This document shows, one piece after another, positions 21,236 through 31,377 of a DNA stretch of 64,000 nt. The notes beneath the pieces are model-generated. The model worked only from the letters and a program-made list of their open reading frames with translations. It was not told where the DNA came from and made no database searches. Position numbers and translations under genes: made by a program. The DNA lies in contig JAGVSM010002884.1 of NCBI GenBank assembly GCA_022494885.1, positions 1-64,000 on the forward strand, read 5' to 3'. Position 1 is the stretch's first letter. Each line of letters opens with the position of its first letter. Source of the stretch: Micrasema longulum. Taxonomy: Eukaryota; Arthropoda; Insecta; Trichoptera; Brachycentridae.

Positions 21236-22140
21236 AACAACAACAACAACAACAAACCATCACGCCGTTTCCCCGTAGGAGTAGGCAGAGAGGATAGAAC
21301 GCCATAACACTCTATATTGGCATACAGACCTCGCTTCCTCTACATTCATACATCTTCTCATGCACGCACGCCGATTATTCCTATTTTTGACATGTCCATC
21401 TTCAAGTATTTGATGGACTTAATCGTGCCATGTCTTTCTCGGTCTTCCTCGTTTTCTGCATCCATCAACATTTGCATCGTAGATCCTTTTAGCCGTTCTT
21501 TTGCTGTCCATTTGATCTACATGTCCAAACCAACACAGCACCCCTTTCTTGATTCTGTCAATAATGCATGTCTCAGCCTTACACACTTCATGGATCTCGA
21601 CATTTGTGCACCTATCATACATCGTTTTACCACACATTCGCCTGAGGGATCGCATTTCGACAGCATTCAACCAACTTTCATCATTATTTTTTCAATTCCA
21701 TACTTCGCTCCCATACATTAGAGTTGGAACTAGAACTCCGTTGTGAACTGCTAGTTTAGCCTCCTGCGATAAACATTTGTTTGCCAAAGTAGATTTTAGT
21801 GCACTGTTCACCCTGTTCCCGGCACTCACCCTCCTTTCAATATCTTTATCGGCCTTTCCGTCCCTAGTAAACATACTTCCCAGGTACACAAATTCTTCTA
21901 CATGATTCAGAATATCTCTGTTCACGCTGATCTCACATTTGTTATATTTTCATCCCTTTCAAAAACCATCACTTTCGATTTATCAACATTCATAAGCAAA
22001 TCGCCTTTCTTGCATACATCGTAGACTTTTGTTACCAAGAATTGAAGGTCTTCTTTGTTGCTAGCAAGAAGCACGGCATCATCCGCATACAGAAGAGAGT
22101 AAACAGTTATACCACTCATTTTTGCTCCCATTATTAATCT
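21236..22140 (-). pseudogene. RTE-A LINE, RT C-terminal half with YADD motif
   Basis: Three successive minus-strand frames encode one protein broken by frameshifts: GAKMSGITVYSLLYADDAVL (RT catalytic YADD at about 22085-22096), NVDKSKVMVFERDE, then HVEEFVYLGSMFTRDGKADK, RRVSAGNRVN, HNGVLVPTLMYGSEVWN, then VEMRSLRRMCGKTMYDRC and GCRKRGRPRKTWHD. The stop lies at 21260-21262 in GETA-stop context, followed by a (GTT)n tail. It is the longest RTE-A segment in the window. Fingers and the endonuclease domain are missing. Confidence 0.88.
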
Positions 22141-22688
22141 TTGTTTATAATGGGAAAAACGAATAAATTTAATAAATTAATGGAAAAGTCGGAAAGTGGT
22201 GGATACAAATATTTAATAACATTTATAAATATGAATCCAACGTTTCAATAGATCCATTCATACCGAGACAGGATTGTCCAAAAGTGGTTAAGGTGTAATG
22301 TTGCGAATAAAGGTTTTACGGAGAGGAAGAAATAATATACGGAATACATTTAATTCCAAACTTAAGGGAATTTTTCGTTACAATAGGAAGGAATCCGGGA
22401 ATTTCATATTGAAGACTTTGCTACGAGAGAAATTGTAAGAGGAAATTGGATTCGGGGTAAACGAATCAAGAGCCAAATAAATATAAACGCACTTGGAACT
22501 AGTTGCTCCAGACGCCGACTCTATAAAAACATTTTAAAAACGGCCTGAGAAAACTAGAAAAACTTAAACTAATCCACAAAATAACAAGGACACGTCAAAT
22601 ACGATGACATCTCGCTAGTAAGAGTACCTAGCTGGCAATTAATAAATTCGTTTGTAGTGCCTATAGTTTTTTTTTTTTTTTTGAAAAA
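22141..22688. other. Unassigned DNA
   Basis: Mixed-composition sequence with no frame or repeat recognised. Confidence 0.3.
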
Positions 22689-22689
22689 A

Positions 22690-22866
22690 AGAAATATTTG
22701 CGTTCTTATGATTTACCCAAATATTTCATTTTGAGGGCCATTTTCAACGAGTTGTAAATAACTCACTATTAGAAAATGGAATCAAGTTGGGGTAGAGTAG
22801 GATTTGAACGACGAACTTTTGGTCTGTGAGTCCGAGACACTAGCCACGGGACCACAACCCGATTTG
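22690..22866 (-). mobile_element. SINE-2, minus strand
   Basis: From GAAATATTTGCGTTCTTATG through GAGTTGTAAATAACTCACTA to the head, where the B-box complement reads GGATTTGAACGACGA and the start reads GACCACAACCCG. The poly(T) at 22666-22682 is its A tail. Confidence 0.8.
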
Positions 22867-22884
22867 AGTTGATTATTTTATTGG

Positions 22885-23195
22885 TATCTACGCAGGTCTC
22901 TCTCTCCTCAATCCATGCCTCATGTCTGAGGATGGTGATTACGCCAGACTCCAGGCATGGCTCGTCTGTGGATAGTCTCCCTCATCTGAAACGGTCTTGT
23001 GCTCTTCTATGGATGTTCGTCAGTGATGATTCTGATGACTCAGTGACTGTGCCACTCCATCTTGTCGGTTGACGTCCACGCGACCTTGTCCCTTCGACAT
23101 TTCCCAGGAAAATAGTTTTCTCCAAACTATCAGAATGTTCTCTGGAAATATGCTCAAAGAAACCAATACTACGCAGGTCTAACAATGAATAAAAT
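22885..23195 (-). pseudogene. LINE-J C-terminal fragment
   Basis: The minus frame encodes MLDLRSIGFFEHISREHSDS, EKTIFLGNVEGTRSRGRQPT, RWSGTVTE and RRAQDR. The F-x-H-I-x-R followed by E-G-x-R-S-R-G-R-x-P-T-R-W order is the C-terminus of an endonuclease/RT LINE different from RTE-A and RTE-B. It continues after a stop toward 22885. Confidence 0.7.
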
Positions 23196-23204
23196 GACTC
23201 GGCT

Positions 23205-23560
23205 ACAGACGTCTTACGCTTAGATCAGCTACATTTACGTCGAGATGAAAAAGTATTATACCTCTACACAAACAGCGAAGTAAATTCGGCGAACGCGCAT
23301 TTGCGTTCGCAGGCCCTACGGCATGGAACGCTCTTCCAGCAGAGGTGTAAAACTGTAAGAGTGAAGTGATGTTTCGGAAAAAGTTTAAAACCCACTTTTC
23401 CTCTAAATCATTTGAATAAATCCGTGGCATGTGTTAACAAAGTAAATTGTTTTTCTTAAATGACAATTAAAAAGTTAAAATTAATTATCTTTGTAAAGCG
23501 CCCTTGAGGTATTATATTACGAAACTGGCGCTACTTAAGTTATCAATAATATTAACAATA
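23205..23560 (+). pseudogene. LINE-A (CR1/L2-like) C-terminal fragment and 3' end
   Basis: One frame (23211-23419) with two internal stops encodes LRSATFTSR, IIPLHKQRSKFGERAFAFAG, TAWNALPAEV and MFRKKFKTHFSSKSFE-stop. The 3' UTR contains AGCGCCCTTGAGGTATTATA and a closing GGCGCT, so AGCGCC and GGCGCT can pair as a 3' hairpin. Confidence 0.8.
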
Positions 23561-24099
23561 ATGACCCATAATCACAACACGAGAAGATCACAACACTACC
23601 GGCTAATCCCGACATATAATCAATGGACTAAAACTATACATAACTCTAAAGCTGTGAATCAGATTTACTTAATTTCTACTATGTTAGATAAATAAATCAT
23701 GCTTTAAAGATATTTATTCAAAACAATATCAGTTCTAGTTTCAAAGATATTGTCATGAATGTGAGAACCTTCTGAGTTGATCGACCTGCTCCATAGGTGG
23801 TGTAGGTTGAGCAAGGGTATGGCGGAAGTTGAGCAATGGAAAAATGGCTAAATTGTGTAAATTTCCAACTAAACCACAGTTTATAAAACAATATATATTT
23901 TGGCCCTAGTACTAATATTACAGAGAAAAAAAGGGCATCATTACTACAAAAAAATTAAATCTAGAGCATACACATATAATTATTTTAAATTTTTGGATAT
24001 TCTGTCAGTATTTGTACTAAAATTTATATTTAATTATTGTTTATTAGGTATTATACATTAATGTGACGTAAGTAACCTATAAGATCAAAAATATGAATA
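23561..24099. other. Unassigned, with a possible transposon arm
   Basis: 23790-23880 carries ATAGGTGGTGTAGGTTGAGC, weakly like the inverse of 25797-25822 (GCTCAACTAGCCCCGTCC, TACCCTAT). The two could be degraded termini of one element later filled by FB and R1 insertions. Confidence 0.25.
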
Positions 24100-24650
24100 T
24101 ACAGAGCCACTTAAACTAGCCAATGACAGGTTATAAGCCCTGTAAATGCCTACTAGACCATGCTATCTTCTCAAAAATGTTTTCCCTCTCTGTTGCAACA
24201 AATTTAGATCTAAATAACTCCCTAGGGAGAAAATCCGGCCTGTCTGCTAACATTTGGACATACTTAAAACATTATTGAATCAACTAACTGGCCATAAGAA
24301 GAAATATAACAATTTGAGAATTGGTGTCAGGCGTTGCGCGTTGCCTAGTAGGTGAATCGGTTCAGTCAGATGAATCTCAACCACATGATAAAGGTTTCAG
24401 CCCTTTTACTTCACAAAAGCCAACAGATAGAAGAGTTGAGGAAATATGCATGTTAAAAGATAGGTAGAATGATGAATGTTACACATTGTGTAAAATGGCC
24501 ACTTAAACCAGCCAATGGCAGATCAAAGCACTGCAATTGCCTGAACTTATATATTCCCTTCTCAAAAATGTTTTCGCTCTCTGTTGAAATAATTTTCCAA
24601 TATTTCCTCCTCTAAAATGTTCTCCATCTTTGTTGTAATTTGTTGATGAG
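24100..24650 (+). repeat. FB subfamily 2, dimeric copy (D-A-D order)
   Basis: The D-part starts at about 24130 (GGTTATAAGCCCTGTAAATG) with CTCCCTAGGGAG. The A-part follows from about 24290 (AAGAAGAAATATAAC, GTTGCCTAGTAGGTGAATCG, CAGATGAATCTCAACCAC). A second D-part starts at about 24512, 380 bases after the first. A third partial D-like scrap lies at 24602-24650. This shows a tandem monomer of about 380 bp. Confidence 0.8.
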
Positions 24651-24831
24651 TGTAGAATTTATCATTATTAAGTTGAGCAATCCTGGTCAACAAGTCCCAA
24701 CTAGCCTCTTGGAAATGAAAATTAGGTTCTGAAAAAAACAACGAGACTAGCTGTTTAGGTTTAAGTGGCTTTTTTGCTACGCTCAAGAAGGCAGCCCCCA
24801 ATTTTGCCGATTTCTCACTCAGTTTTGTCAA
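24651..24831 (-). CDS. Unrecognised open frame, possible exon or pseudogene
   Basis: About 60 codons on the minus strand: MTKLSEKSAKLGAAFLSV, KKPLKPKQLVSLFFSEP, WDLLTRIAQL. Composition is protein-like, with a balanced residue mix and no low complexity. It is truncated by the FB repeat downstream and abuts the R1-like LINE upstream. I do not recognise the family. It might be a LINE ORF1 scrap or a host exon. Confidence 0.25.
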
Positions 24832-24839
24832 AAAAAAAA

Positions 24840-25445
24840 ATACGAAGCAGAACTCTTGAACTCTGGAACGATCGTTATTTGAGTGATCCTACCGAAAGTA
24901 TTACTAAAATGTTTTTCCATACAATTTTTCATGCCTATGATATCAGGAAAATGCAGAAAGCTGGCTACGAGCTCACCCAGATTCTCACTGGCCACGGTGG
25001 GTTCATGAGCTACCTGCATCGCTTCAAGCTATCCAGCTATCCGAGATGGACTGCTGCCCATGCGACGGTGAAACTCCTCAAGATGTCCCTCACCTGTTGA
25101 TGCATTGCCCCTTTTTCAGCATTCAAAGACAACAGCTGGATGCGCGATGCAGAAGCCGGGGTGAAGATCTTTGCGACATTCCATCGGTGATAGGTAATTA
25201 AGAACTTATACGAGAGGTAGTATCATACATGATCAATTTAGTGCAGGCAATTGGTAAAATAAATCAAAGTAGGGAATAAAATGCCGAACATTCTTCTAGT
25301 GGAACGGAAGGCCGGTTGACAACTGTCAACATGCCGGCTTCTCCTGAAGAGATTTAAGTGGTTTCCTCTCCACATGAGCAAATGCTGAGAAGTACCTGAT
25401 TGGCCCACATTAGAATATTCTTCCTAATTCCAACAGTTTAGCTAA
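24840..25445 (+). pseudogene. LINE-E (R1-like) C-terminal fragment
   Basis: Encodes RTLELWNDRY, AGYELTQILTGHGGFMSYLH, RFKL. After a frameshift near 25030 it continues CCPCDGETPQDVPHLLMHCP and VVSYMINLVQAIGKINQ. The C-x-C-x(9)-H-x4-C cluster is the zinc knuckle at the end of R1-clade ORF2. The 3' UTR from GCCGGCTTCTCCTGAAGAG is shared with 48790-48990. Confidence 0.8.
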
Positions 25446-25844
25446 AATAATGTTATAAATAGTAAAAAAATCCTCTTTTTGACATATAAACCTTGTATAT
25501 TATAAGCAAGGTAAATGCAACTAAAAAAAAAAACCGGCTTTTTGTTATAAAAACTACAATAAATATGCAAAACATCAACGCGTATGTGATTATATGTGAC
25601 TTTTTTTGTACAATCCGAGGGGAAAATTAACGATCAACGTATTATTGACTTTTGGGTATCAAAATAATATAGCTCCCGTGCACCACACTCATTTTGATGC
25701 ATTTTTTTCCCTCATTCTTCTCTTTCCTAAATGTGAAGTGTTGTCGTGGATGCGTAGTTTTTGAGATATTCCAATTTCCCAACATAATTTTATGCTCAAC
25801 TAGCCCCGTCCTACCCTATCGTGTTGAATAATACGTTTGGTACG
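25446..25844. other. Unassigned, with a possible transposon arm
   Basis: 25640-25830 ends in TGCTCAACTAGCCCCGTCCT then ACCCTAT; see 23561-24099. No gene is visible. Confidence 0.25.
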
Positions 25845-26105
25845 GAAATATCACATATTATAATTACTGAAGATATGAGAAATGGATAAAAAAAAATTAA
25901 TTGTATTTTTAAAATCAATATGCATATTGTGGACAAATGTTTTCATTCATAATTTCAAATATAAAATTGCTAAAAAATACTCCTTAAAAAACGCACAATG
26001 ATTGATCGTGACATTCATGACGTCAAGATTCATGTTCGCTACAACGTGTGATATTTTTTCTTAAGAGCTAAAGTAACGCTTGCTCAAATACGATGGTCCC
26101 GGGCT
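25845..26105 (+). repeat. Repeat K, unit 1
   Basis: Matches unit 2 directly downstream: TTAATTGTATTTTTAAAATC, AATATGCATATTGTGG, then TGACGTCAAGATTCATG. The two units stand head to tail about 260 bp apart. Confidence 0.55.
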
Positions 26106-26109
26106 CAAA

Positions 26110-26640
26110 AGAAAATATCACACACTATTAATACCCACAAAAAAATGTGAAATAGATGAAGATAAAATAATTGTATTTTTTTCAAAATCAATATAGATAT
26201 TGGGGAAATACGGATTCATTCGATAATGTTATTATTTATTTGGCATAAAAATGTCTGCCTTAAAACAGTTTGTACCTAGTTAGAGGCAGACTCGACATGA
26301 TTCAGAGAAATCTATTACCTAAGTGTGCACGTAGTAGATATAATATAATGTTATTTTTGTTGATAAACCATAAGTATTATTATAATAAAAATACATTTTT
26401 TTAATAATTTAAAAAATACGCCTTCACAAAAACGCGACAAGATTGCTGTTGACAATCGTGACGTCAAGATTAGAAAAATATACGACAGTCTATTTAAACG
26501 GTCACAAACAACGATGAAAATCTAATCGAATCGTGACGTATTAGGGGCGTGAGCAAGGCACTGAAACATTTTCGCGAGAATCAATAGTATTTTTTACGCT
26601 ACTTATAAGTATTTTTTTTTACTTGACAGTATTTAAGCGT
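26110..26640 (+). repeat. Repeat K, unit 2, split by a LINE-D 3' end
   Basis: The unit starts with AATTGTATTTTTTTCAAAATC and resumes after the insertion with AACGCGACAAGATTGCTG and CAATCGTGACGTCAAGATTA. Later parts (GTGACGTATTAGGGGCGTGA, TTTTCGCGAGAATC) match 36885-37135. The interruption at 26235-26400 is a LINE-D 3' UTR: GTCTGCCTTAAAACAG, AGGCAGAC, TCTATTACCTAAGTGTG, the same as 31255-31345. Confidence 0.6.
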
Positions 26641-26760
26641 AAGACTGATCACTTTACCTTCATTTAACAAAAATGATCAAGATACGCTGCGATTAGTGTA
26701 CCTGCATTGCCCTATGCACCATTCGGTGCGGAAATGGAATGATGATGATGATTCATAGAT
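26632..26760 (+). mobile_element. SINE-3, body and tail only
   Basis: AAGACTGATCACTTTACCTT, AATGATCAAGATACGCTGCG, TATGCACCATTCGGTGCGGA and the (GAT)n tail at 26740-26753 match the SINE-3 copies at 37677 and 39436. The tRNA head is missing. Confidence 0.75.
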
Positions 26761-26814
26761 TCTTATTGATTCATAATTGTAAAAGTAAAAACGTCAAACC
26801 GAACCAGAACCAAC

Positions 26815-27030
26815 CAGCTAAAGGAAGGTAACTACGACAGAAAAATCCGTCAGAGACAGCAACGGGAAACCACTCTGGTCATCTTTTCCCAGGAGTCACT
26901 ATGGCGAGTACATCCAACAAGCAGTTGTCCTGGCCTCGGAGTAGCGCAGGACCGAGATGCTTTCGCTGTAGTGATCGCCAACGTCGGGGAACCTGATAAG
27001 ACACCGCAAGAAGAAGAAAAGAAAAAAAAT
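26815..27030 (+). mobile_element. LINE 3' UTR of RTE-like type
   Basis: CGGGAAACCACTCTGGTCAT, GGAGTCACTATGGCGAG, AGTGATCGCCAACGTCGGGG, then ACACCGCAAGAAGAAGAAAAG. The ending CGCAAGAAGAAGAA is a recurrent end of arthropod endonuclease/RT LINEs. GC content is higher than its surroundings. Confidence 0.5.
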
Positions 27031-27127
27031 CCCTCTTCTGGATAGTATTTTAAATAATTTTTTTATCAATATATTTCATAAATGATACATGTTCATTTTA
27101 TTCAATACAAAACTACTTTTATTAATC

Positions 27128-27470
27128 TAGTAAATGTTATAATTGTAACTCTCCAAAAAAAGAGACTAGCTCTTGTGCTTGGAGAGTTACTTGCACTGTT
27201 ATAATTGTTTATTGTATTTATTTTTTATTATAATTTATATAGTTTTGAATATACGAGTACATAAGAAAAAAAAATCTTATGGGATATATAAAGAAAAACA
27301 GAAAATAATAATACATTCATACTAATTAAAATTGAATGCAGTTTTTGCTCATGTTCAAAAAACATCTTTAGATTTAGTTTTAATTTATTTATTGATACAT
27401 TAGTTTTAATATATCAATAAATAAATTTACCATTACTGTCAAGCAGAAAGACAATAAATGACCTCTTGTT
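27128..27470 (-). mobile_element. LINE-I 3' end, minus strand
   Basis: The reverse complement matches 17560-17830: ATTAGTATGAA, ATGTACTCGTATATT and the GAGTCTCTTT-like segment closing with CTCCAA repeats. Only the last codons and the 3' UTR remain. Confidence 0.6.
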
Positions 27471-27479
27471 TATTTATAA

Positions 27480-27715
27480 ATTATTAAATAATAAAATAGA
27501 TTGCCCCGAACTGTTAACTTTAATCAACTTTCGTATTCCACAAAGACCAACAAGACTTAATTTTTTGTTTTACAGTCATATCAGGGTTCTAATTATTCAT
27601 TGAATTCGCCGATTATTCACATGCAGCGACTTGCAAATCAATACAGTCATGATTTAGATTTATTTTATACCACGCCGCTGATGATCAAGTCCTGTGTTTT
27701 GAAAAAGGATTAACA
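27480..27715 (+). pseudogene. LINE-B C-terminal fragment
   Basis: Encodes IDCPELLTLINFRIPQRPTR and FLFYSH. After a frameshift near 27590 it continues NYSLNSPIIHMQRLANQYSH, DLDLFYTTP and a stop near 27712. It aligns with 14838 and 3617. Confidence 0.7.
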
Positions 27716-27884
27716 ATTAAAAACTCAAATAATCATTGATTCTTCACTTTTGTTTTAACTCTTTACTCTTGTGTGTATAATTATTTTTCAAATTCATTAT
27801 TGTTTAATATTAATATTTATATGAAAGCATGAAGTAAACTTTTTTTCTCTTCCTCTTTTTTAAAAACTAATATTTTCATATTAT

Positions 27885-28868
27885 GTTAATAAAATTTGTA
27901 TAAAACCACTCACCGACTTATCTGTCTACCGGTTTCGAGACGTAACCCGTCTCTTCGTCAGGACAACAACACTACACCAACATGCAAATACCACACACCT
28001 TCACCATGGTAGATTTGCAAAAATATAAAATCGACATGCAGGTTAGACACATGCTTCACTACGCCACCACCGAGGGTTAATGACTTATGAAGCTAATATT
28101 TCAAAAGGATTAACAATCGGAAAAGGTGGAAAAATGGAGGGGGAGGGTAGGGTGACCATTAAAATAAAATATCGAATAATGGACTATATTGGAAAGTTAC
28201 TTGATTGTTAATTAATGGGACATTATTTTTAAAAGCCTTCTTTATGTAAAAAATCTCCATATTATTTACTTTCAGTCCTTTATTATTTATGTGTAAAACT
28301 TGAACACCGGTATCTTTATTAAATTCATGATTTGAGTCTATAATGTGGTTGGGGAATTCAGAGAAGTTATTATTACTAAGACATCTCATGTGTTCTTTAA
28401 CACGAGTATCGAAATTTCTTGACGTTCTTCCAATGTAGACTGAAGAACAAGAATTGCAATTTAATCGGTAGACACCCGAATTATTAAATACATTATTTTT
28501 ATCTCTATTATTTAGTAAAAATCTACCAATATTATTATTAGTATAGAAGGCAGGTTTGATATTACTAGGTAAAAATTTTAATACATTAGCGGATACAGTA
28601 TTTATATATAGAATTCGCCTCCATTTATTTTCATTATTTATATTGTTATCATTATTGGTAATGGGATATAAAAATTGTTTAATAGACCTTTTCTTAAGTT
28701 TTCCATTTAAAATAGGATTTACTAAATCTGTAGTGTATCCATTGTTTAAAGCAATTTGTTTTATTAGATTTAATTCGTTATCAAAATTAAGTTTAGAAAA
28801 AAGACAGATAAGTCGGTAGACAGATAAGTCGGTGAGTGGTTTTATACAAATTTCATTAACATAATATT
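27885..28868 (-). pseudogene. PLE-A Penelope-like element fragment with GIY-YIG remnant
   Basis: The minus strand from about 28556 encodes FYTNNNIGRFLLNNRDKNN, SGVYRLNCNSCSSVYIGRTS, RNFDTRVKEHMRCLSNN and HIIDSNHEFNKDTGVQVLHI. G-V-Y-x(10)-Y-I-G-R-T-S-R is the GIY-YIG endonuclease fold that closes Penelope-like ORFs; the reverse transcriptase is missing. Both ends carry the same 50-60-bp sequence in inverted orientation (27885-27940 and 28807-28865), as seen for Penelope-type terminal repeats. Confidence 0.8.
27930..27965 (-). ncRNA. Hammerhead-like motif in the PLE-A end
   Basis: On the minus strand: CTGACGA (27961-27955), a 6-bp stem II GAGACG/CGTCTC (27953-27948 with 27942-27937) and GAAAC (27936-27932), then a short stem III. 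Penelope-like elements are known to carry hammerhead ribozymes in their terminal repeats. Stem I is weak, and the nucleotide at the expected cleavage position is G in this copy, so activity is uncertain. Confidence 0.5.
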
Positions 28869-28869
28869 A

Positions 28870-29128
28870 CAATGTTGGACCACAAAGTTAATGCTTTGAA
28901 TATAAATAATAACTTATATTTTCTTTTATTTACCTTTCTTTTATAAATGTAAATATTTATGATTGTTACAAATGTAATATTTCTTTTTTATATATAAATA
29001 CTGTTCACCATTGTATATTTTTCTCGAAGTTTTTGTTCTTTTTTAAATATCATGTTATTTTTTTTTGTATTTTTTTTTTTACTGGTTTTATTGTAATTAT
29101 GTAAAAGGTTTATGGAACCATAAATAAA
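28870..29128 (+). mobile_element. LINE-type 3' UTR with hairpin and (AAAT)n tail
   Basis: Begins TTGGACCACAAAGTTAATGC, which also abuts the PLE-A end at 45590-45606. It ends in TTTATGGAACCATAAA (perfect hairpin) plus (TAAA)n at 29110-29128. Confidence 0.5.
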
Positions 29129-29129
29129 T

Positions 29130-29510
29130 AAATAGTTTTTAGTTCATTGGGAAGATTATTGTAATTTTTGACACCTTTGAAGACAAAGCTATTTTGACCG
29201 TGACTTGTGTGGAATTCAGGGATTTTAATATTATTGCGGTATCTAAGTGACTTATGCATCTCGAATTCTTTTATTTTTTCTTCTTTGTGAATTTGTATAA
29301 TGGAATTTATTTTATAAATAGTGTCTACTGTATGAACCTAAAATAATTTATAAAAAATTGCCGTATTAAATGTTGAGGGTTTCTTTAAAATAACTTTAAT
29401 GATTAATCTATATACTATATTAAAAGGGTTTAATATATTGGCATGTGCACCACCCCATCCAACAATACCATATTGTAATAAAGATTGTACAATTGATTAA
29501 TAAGCTTTTT
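29130..29510 (-). pseudogene. LINE-I C-terminal fragment, minus strand
   Basis: The minus frame with breaks encodes INCTIFITIWYCWMG, then EFEMHKSLRYRNNIKIPEFH, TSHGQNSFVFKGVKNY and NNLPNELKT. It matches 17160-17840. The GCTT and poly(A/T) at its upstream border adjoin the SINE-1 copy. Confidence 0.65.
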
Positions 29511-29566
29511 TTTATTTTAAATTTGAAATGTGTCTTTCTCAGGCCACAATTAGCTCCCTTGGAGAA

Positions 29567-29740
29567 TATAGGCCTCCATGGTGTAGTGGTCAAGACGCTT
29601 GACTCACACATGGAAGGTTCTGGGTTCGATTCCCGGTGAGAACACACAAAATTTAAAATGTGATTTTCCTCAAGCCTGGGTGTTCTGCAATGTAATTCAC
29701 CACTGTAATTGGGCCTCCTGGCCTGTTGTGGTACAAAAAA
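29567..29740 (+). mobile_element. SINE-1, tRNA-derived
   Basis: Starts GGCCTCCATGGTGTAGTGGT with B box GGTTCGATTCC (about 29623-29633). The body has CAAGCCTGGGTGTTCTGCAA, CACTGTAATTGGGCCTCCTG and GCCTGTTGTGGT, then an A-rich end. Confidence 0.85.
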
Positions 29741-29750
29741 AAACGTTTAA

Positions 29751-30017
29751 ATGAAAACGTTTAGAAAAACGTTTAAATATTTTTACTTGCAAAATTTTGA
29801 CTCTGATCAGTGTTCCCCGCGCCATGTTAGAAACAAAATGTATAAAAGAAAACTTGTAATTGAGCTAGAGTGCGGGGGAGAAGCATCCAGAGACATTGTA
29901 GGGAAGTTATTCGGGGAATGTTATAAGGATCTCTACTTGATAGAGGGAAGTCGGTGGAAGAATGGTTTGCAAGACGAATATTCCAGCCAAAGGATAGGGG
30001 TAGATACTAACTTTTGA
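29751..30017 (+). CDS. Unrecognised open frame (88 codons)
   Basis: Encodes DQCSPRHVRNKMYKRKLVIE, CGGEASRDIVGKLFGECYKD and GSRWKNGLQD. No known domain is recognised and no copy exists elsewhere in the window. It is less AT-rich than its neighbours, has no splice context that I can defend and could be random. Confidence 0.2.
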   Translation: MKTFRKTFKYFYLQNFDSDQCSPRHVRNKMYKRKLVIELECGGEASRDIVGKLFGECYKDLYLIEGSRWKNGLQDEYSSQRIGVDTNF

Positions 30018-30174
30018 ACCGGCAATTTTAAATAGACAACCCCAAATTGATTAACTAACGTCTTTTTAAAAGTCCTTTTCTCGAAATACAAAAGCGTTTT
30101 TTATTTATTTGTGTTTACAGCAATTTAATTATATTTATTGATTACAATGAATTTTATTCTTCAGTATCGTCTCC

Positions 30175-30778
30175 TAGTAATAATATACATATAAGCAGTC
30201 ATCGCTTTCCTATGGAATAATTAGATGGGGAGAGCTTATTAAACCTATATTCAACCATTAGAAACTGTTCAAAAATTTATCATTAAAAAAAATGCTTTAA
30301 AAGAATCGCACTTTTCCATCGCACAAGAAACTAAACAATTAGATATAAGACAAATATATTGTTTTCAATGTTTAAAATATGTAATAAGGAACCAACATGT
30401 ATTTACAAGTAATTCAAATAGATCAAGTCAAAAAAAGAATCGTGTGTTAGAAAAACCACATTTTAAAACGAGGCTAGCACAGAGACATGCATATTTTATT
30501 GGCCCAAAATTTTTAATAATTTTTTTACTGATACTATTTCATTAGTCCCAAACTTTTAAAATATTTGTTTTTTTAAAAAACACGCACTATGGTTTTTTTA
30601 GGAATATTTTTATGTTTTTTTTAATAGTTTTTATTTCCTTTTTTGTTTACTATAAAATAAAAAAGTACCTTAATAATCTTTTACAGAATATTTTATTTTC
30701 TCTATCTTAATAATAAAAAAAAAATTATACCTGTCTATTTATTATAGGAGCGAAAATTCATAAATATTTCTTGTATAC
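30175..30778 (+). pseudogene. LINE-C C-terminal fragment, 5' part of a split copy
   Basis: Decayed frames encode LSYGIIRWGELIKPI, the TFPSHKKLNN region, then QRHAYFIGPK and a TDTISLVPNF end, followed by the LINE-C 3' UTR. The copy stops at TTTCTTGTATAC (30778) and resumes at 31378. Confidence 0.7.
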
Positions 30779-31377
30779 GAATCTCTCTCGAATTAGTTGA
30801 AAAATCAATCATTAAAATTATTTTTAAAAAGCATTTTAGGTACCCCAGCGTCAAGTTATTTGAGGAGTTTGAGATCTTAGATATAAGGCAATTATATATT
30901 TTAAGTGTAATAATATTTGTGAATGTAAATTATTCTATCAAATCCCAAAAGGAACACTCCCACACTACAAAAAGTCAAACTAGAGGATGGGTCATGGGGT
31001 CTATCACAAACTTTGAATTCGGGCAAAGAAATTTCAGTTTTCTTGGCCCCAAAATATTCAGTATGTTACCCAAACATTGCAAAACTTTGACCCGAATTCA
31101 ATTAATTAATTTGTAAAAAGTTGGTTACTGGGTTTAGGTCGAGAAAAATTAGAAAGTTTACTTAAAATACATTCCTAAATAAAAAAATAATATTGCATAA
31201 CTGTGTAGTAAATTAACAAGTAGGTAGTAATGTAATTGATTATTATTAACATAAAAATGTCTGCCTTAAAACAGGTTGTACCTAGTTAGGCAGACTAGAC
31301 ATGATCCAGAGAAATCTATTACTTAAGTGTGTATGTAGTAGATAAAGTAATTGTTATTTTTGTAAAAAAAAATTTAA
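30779..31377 (+). pseudogene. LINE-D C-terminal fragment inserted in LINE-C
   Basis: Encodes VNYSIKSQKEHSHTTKSQTR, FGQRNFSFLGPKIFSMLPKH, then after a break FVKSWLLGLGREKLESLLKI. Kin lies at 48153-48404. The 3' UTR holds a hairpin GTCTGCCT/AGGCAGAC (31259-31296) and ends in a T/A-rich tail at 31358-31377. Both flanks continue the LINE-C 3' UTR, which proves insertion; ATAC at the junctions may be the target duplication. Confidence 0.8.

Noticed and set aside
21549..21746. Plus-strand frames over RTE-A copies (21317, 36532, 44275, 57680 and others)
   Set aside because: They are antisense shadows of the RTE-A minus-strand ORF.
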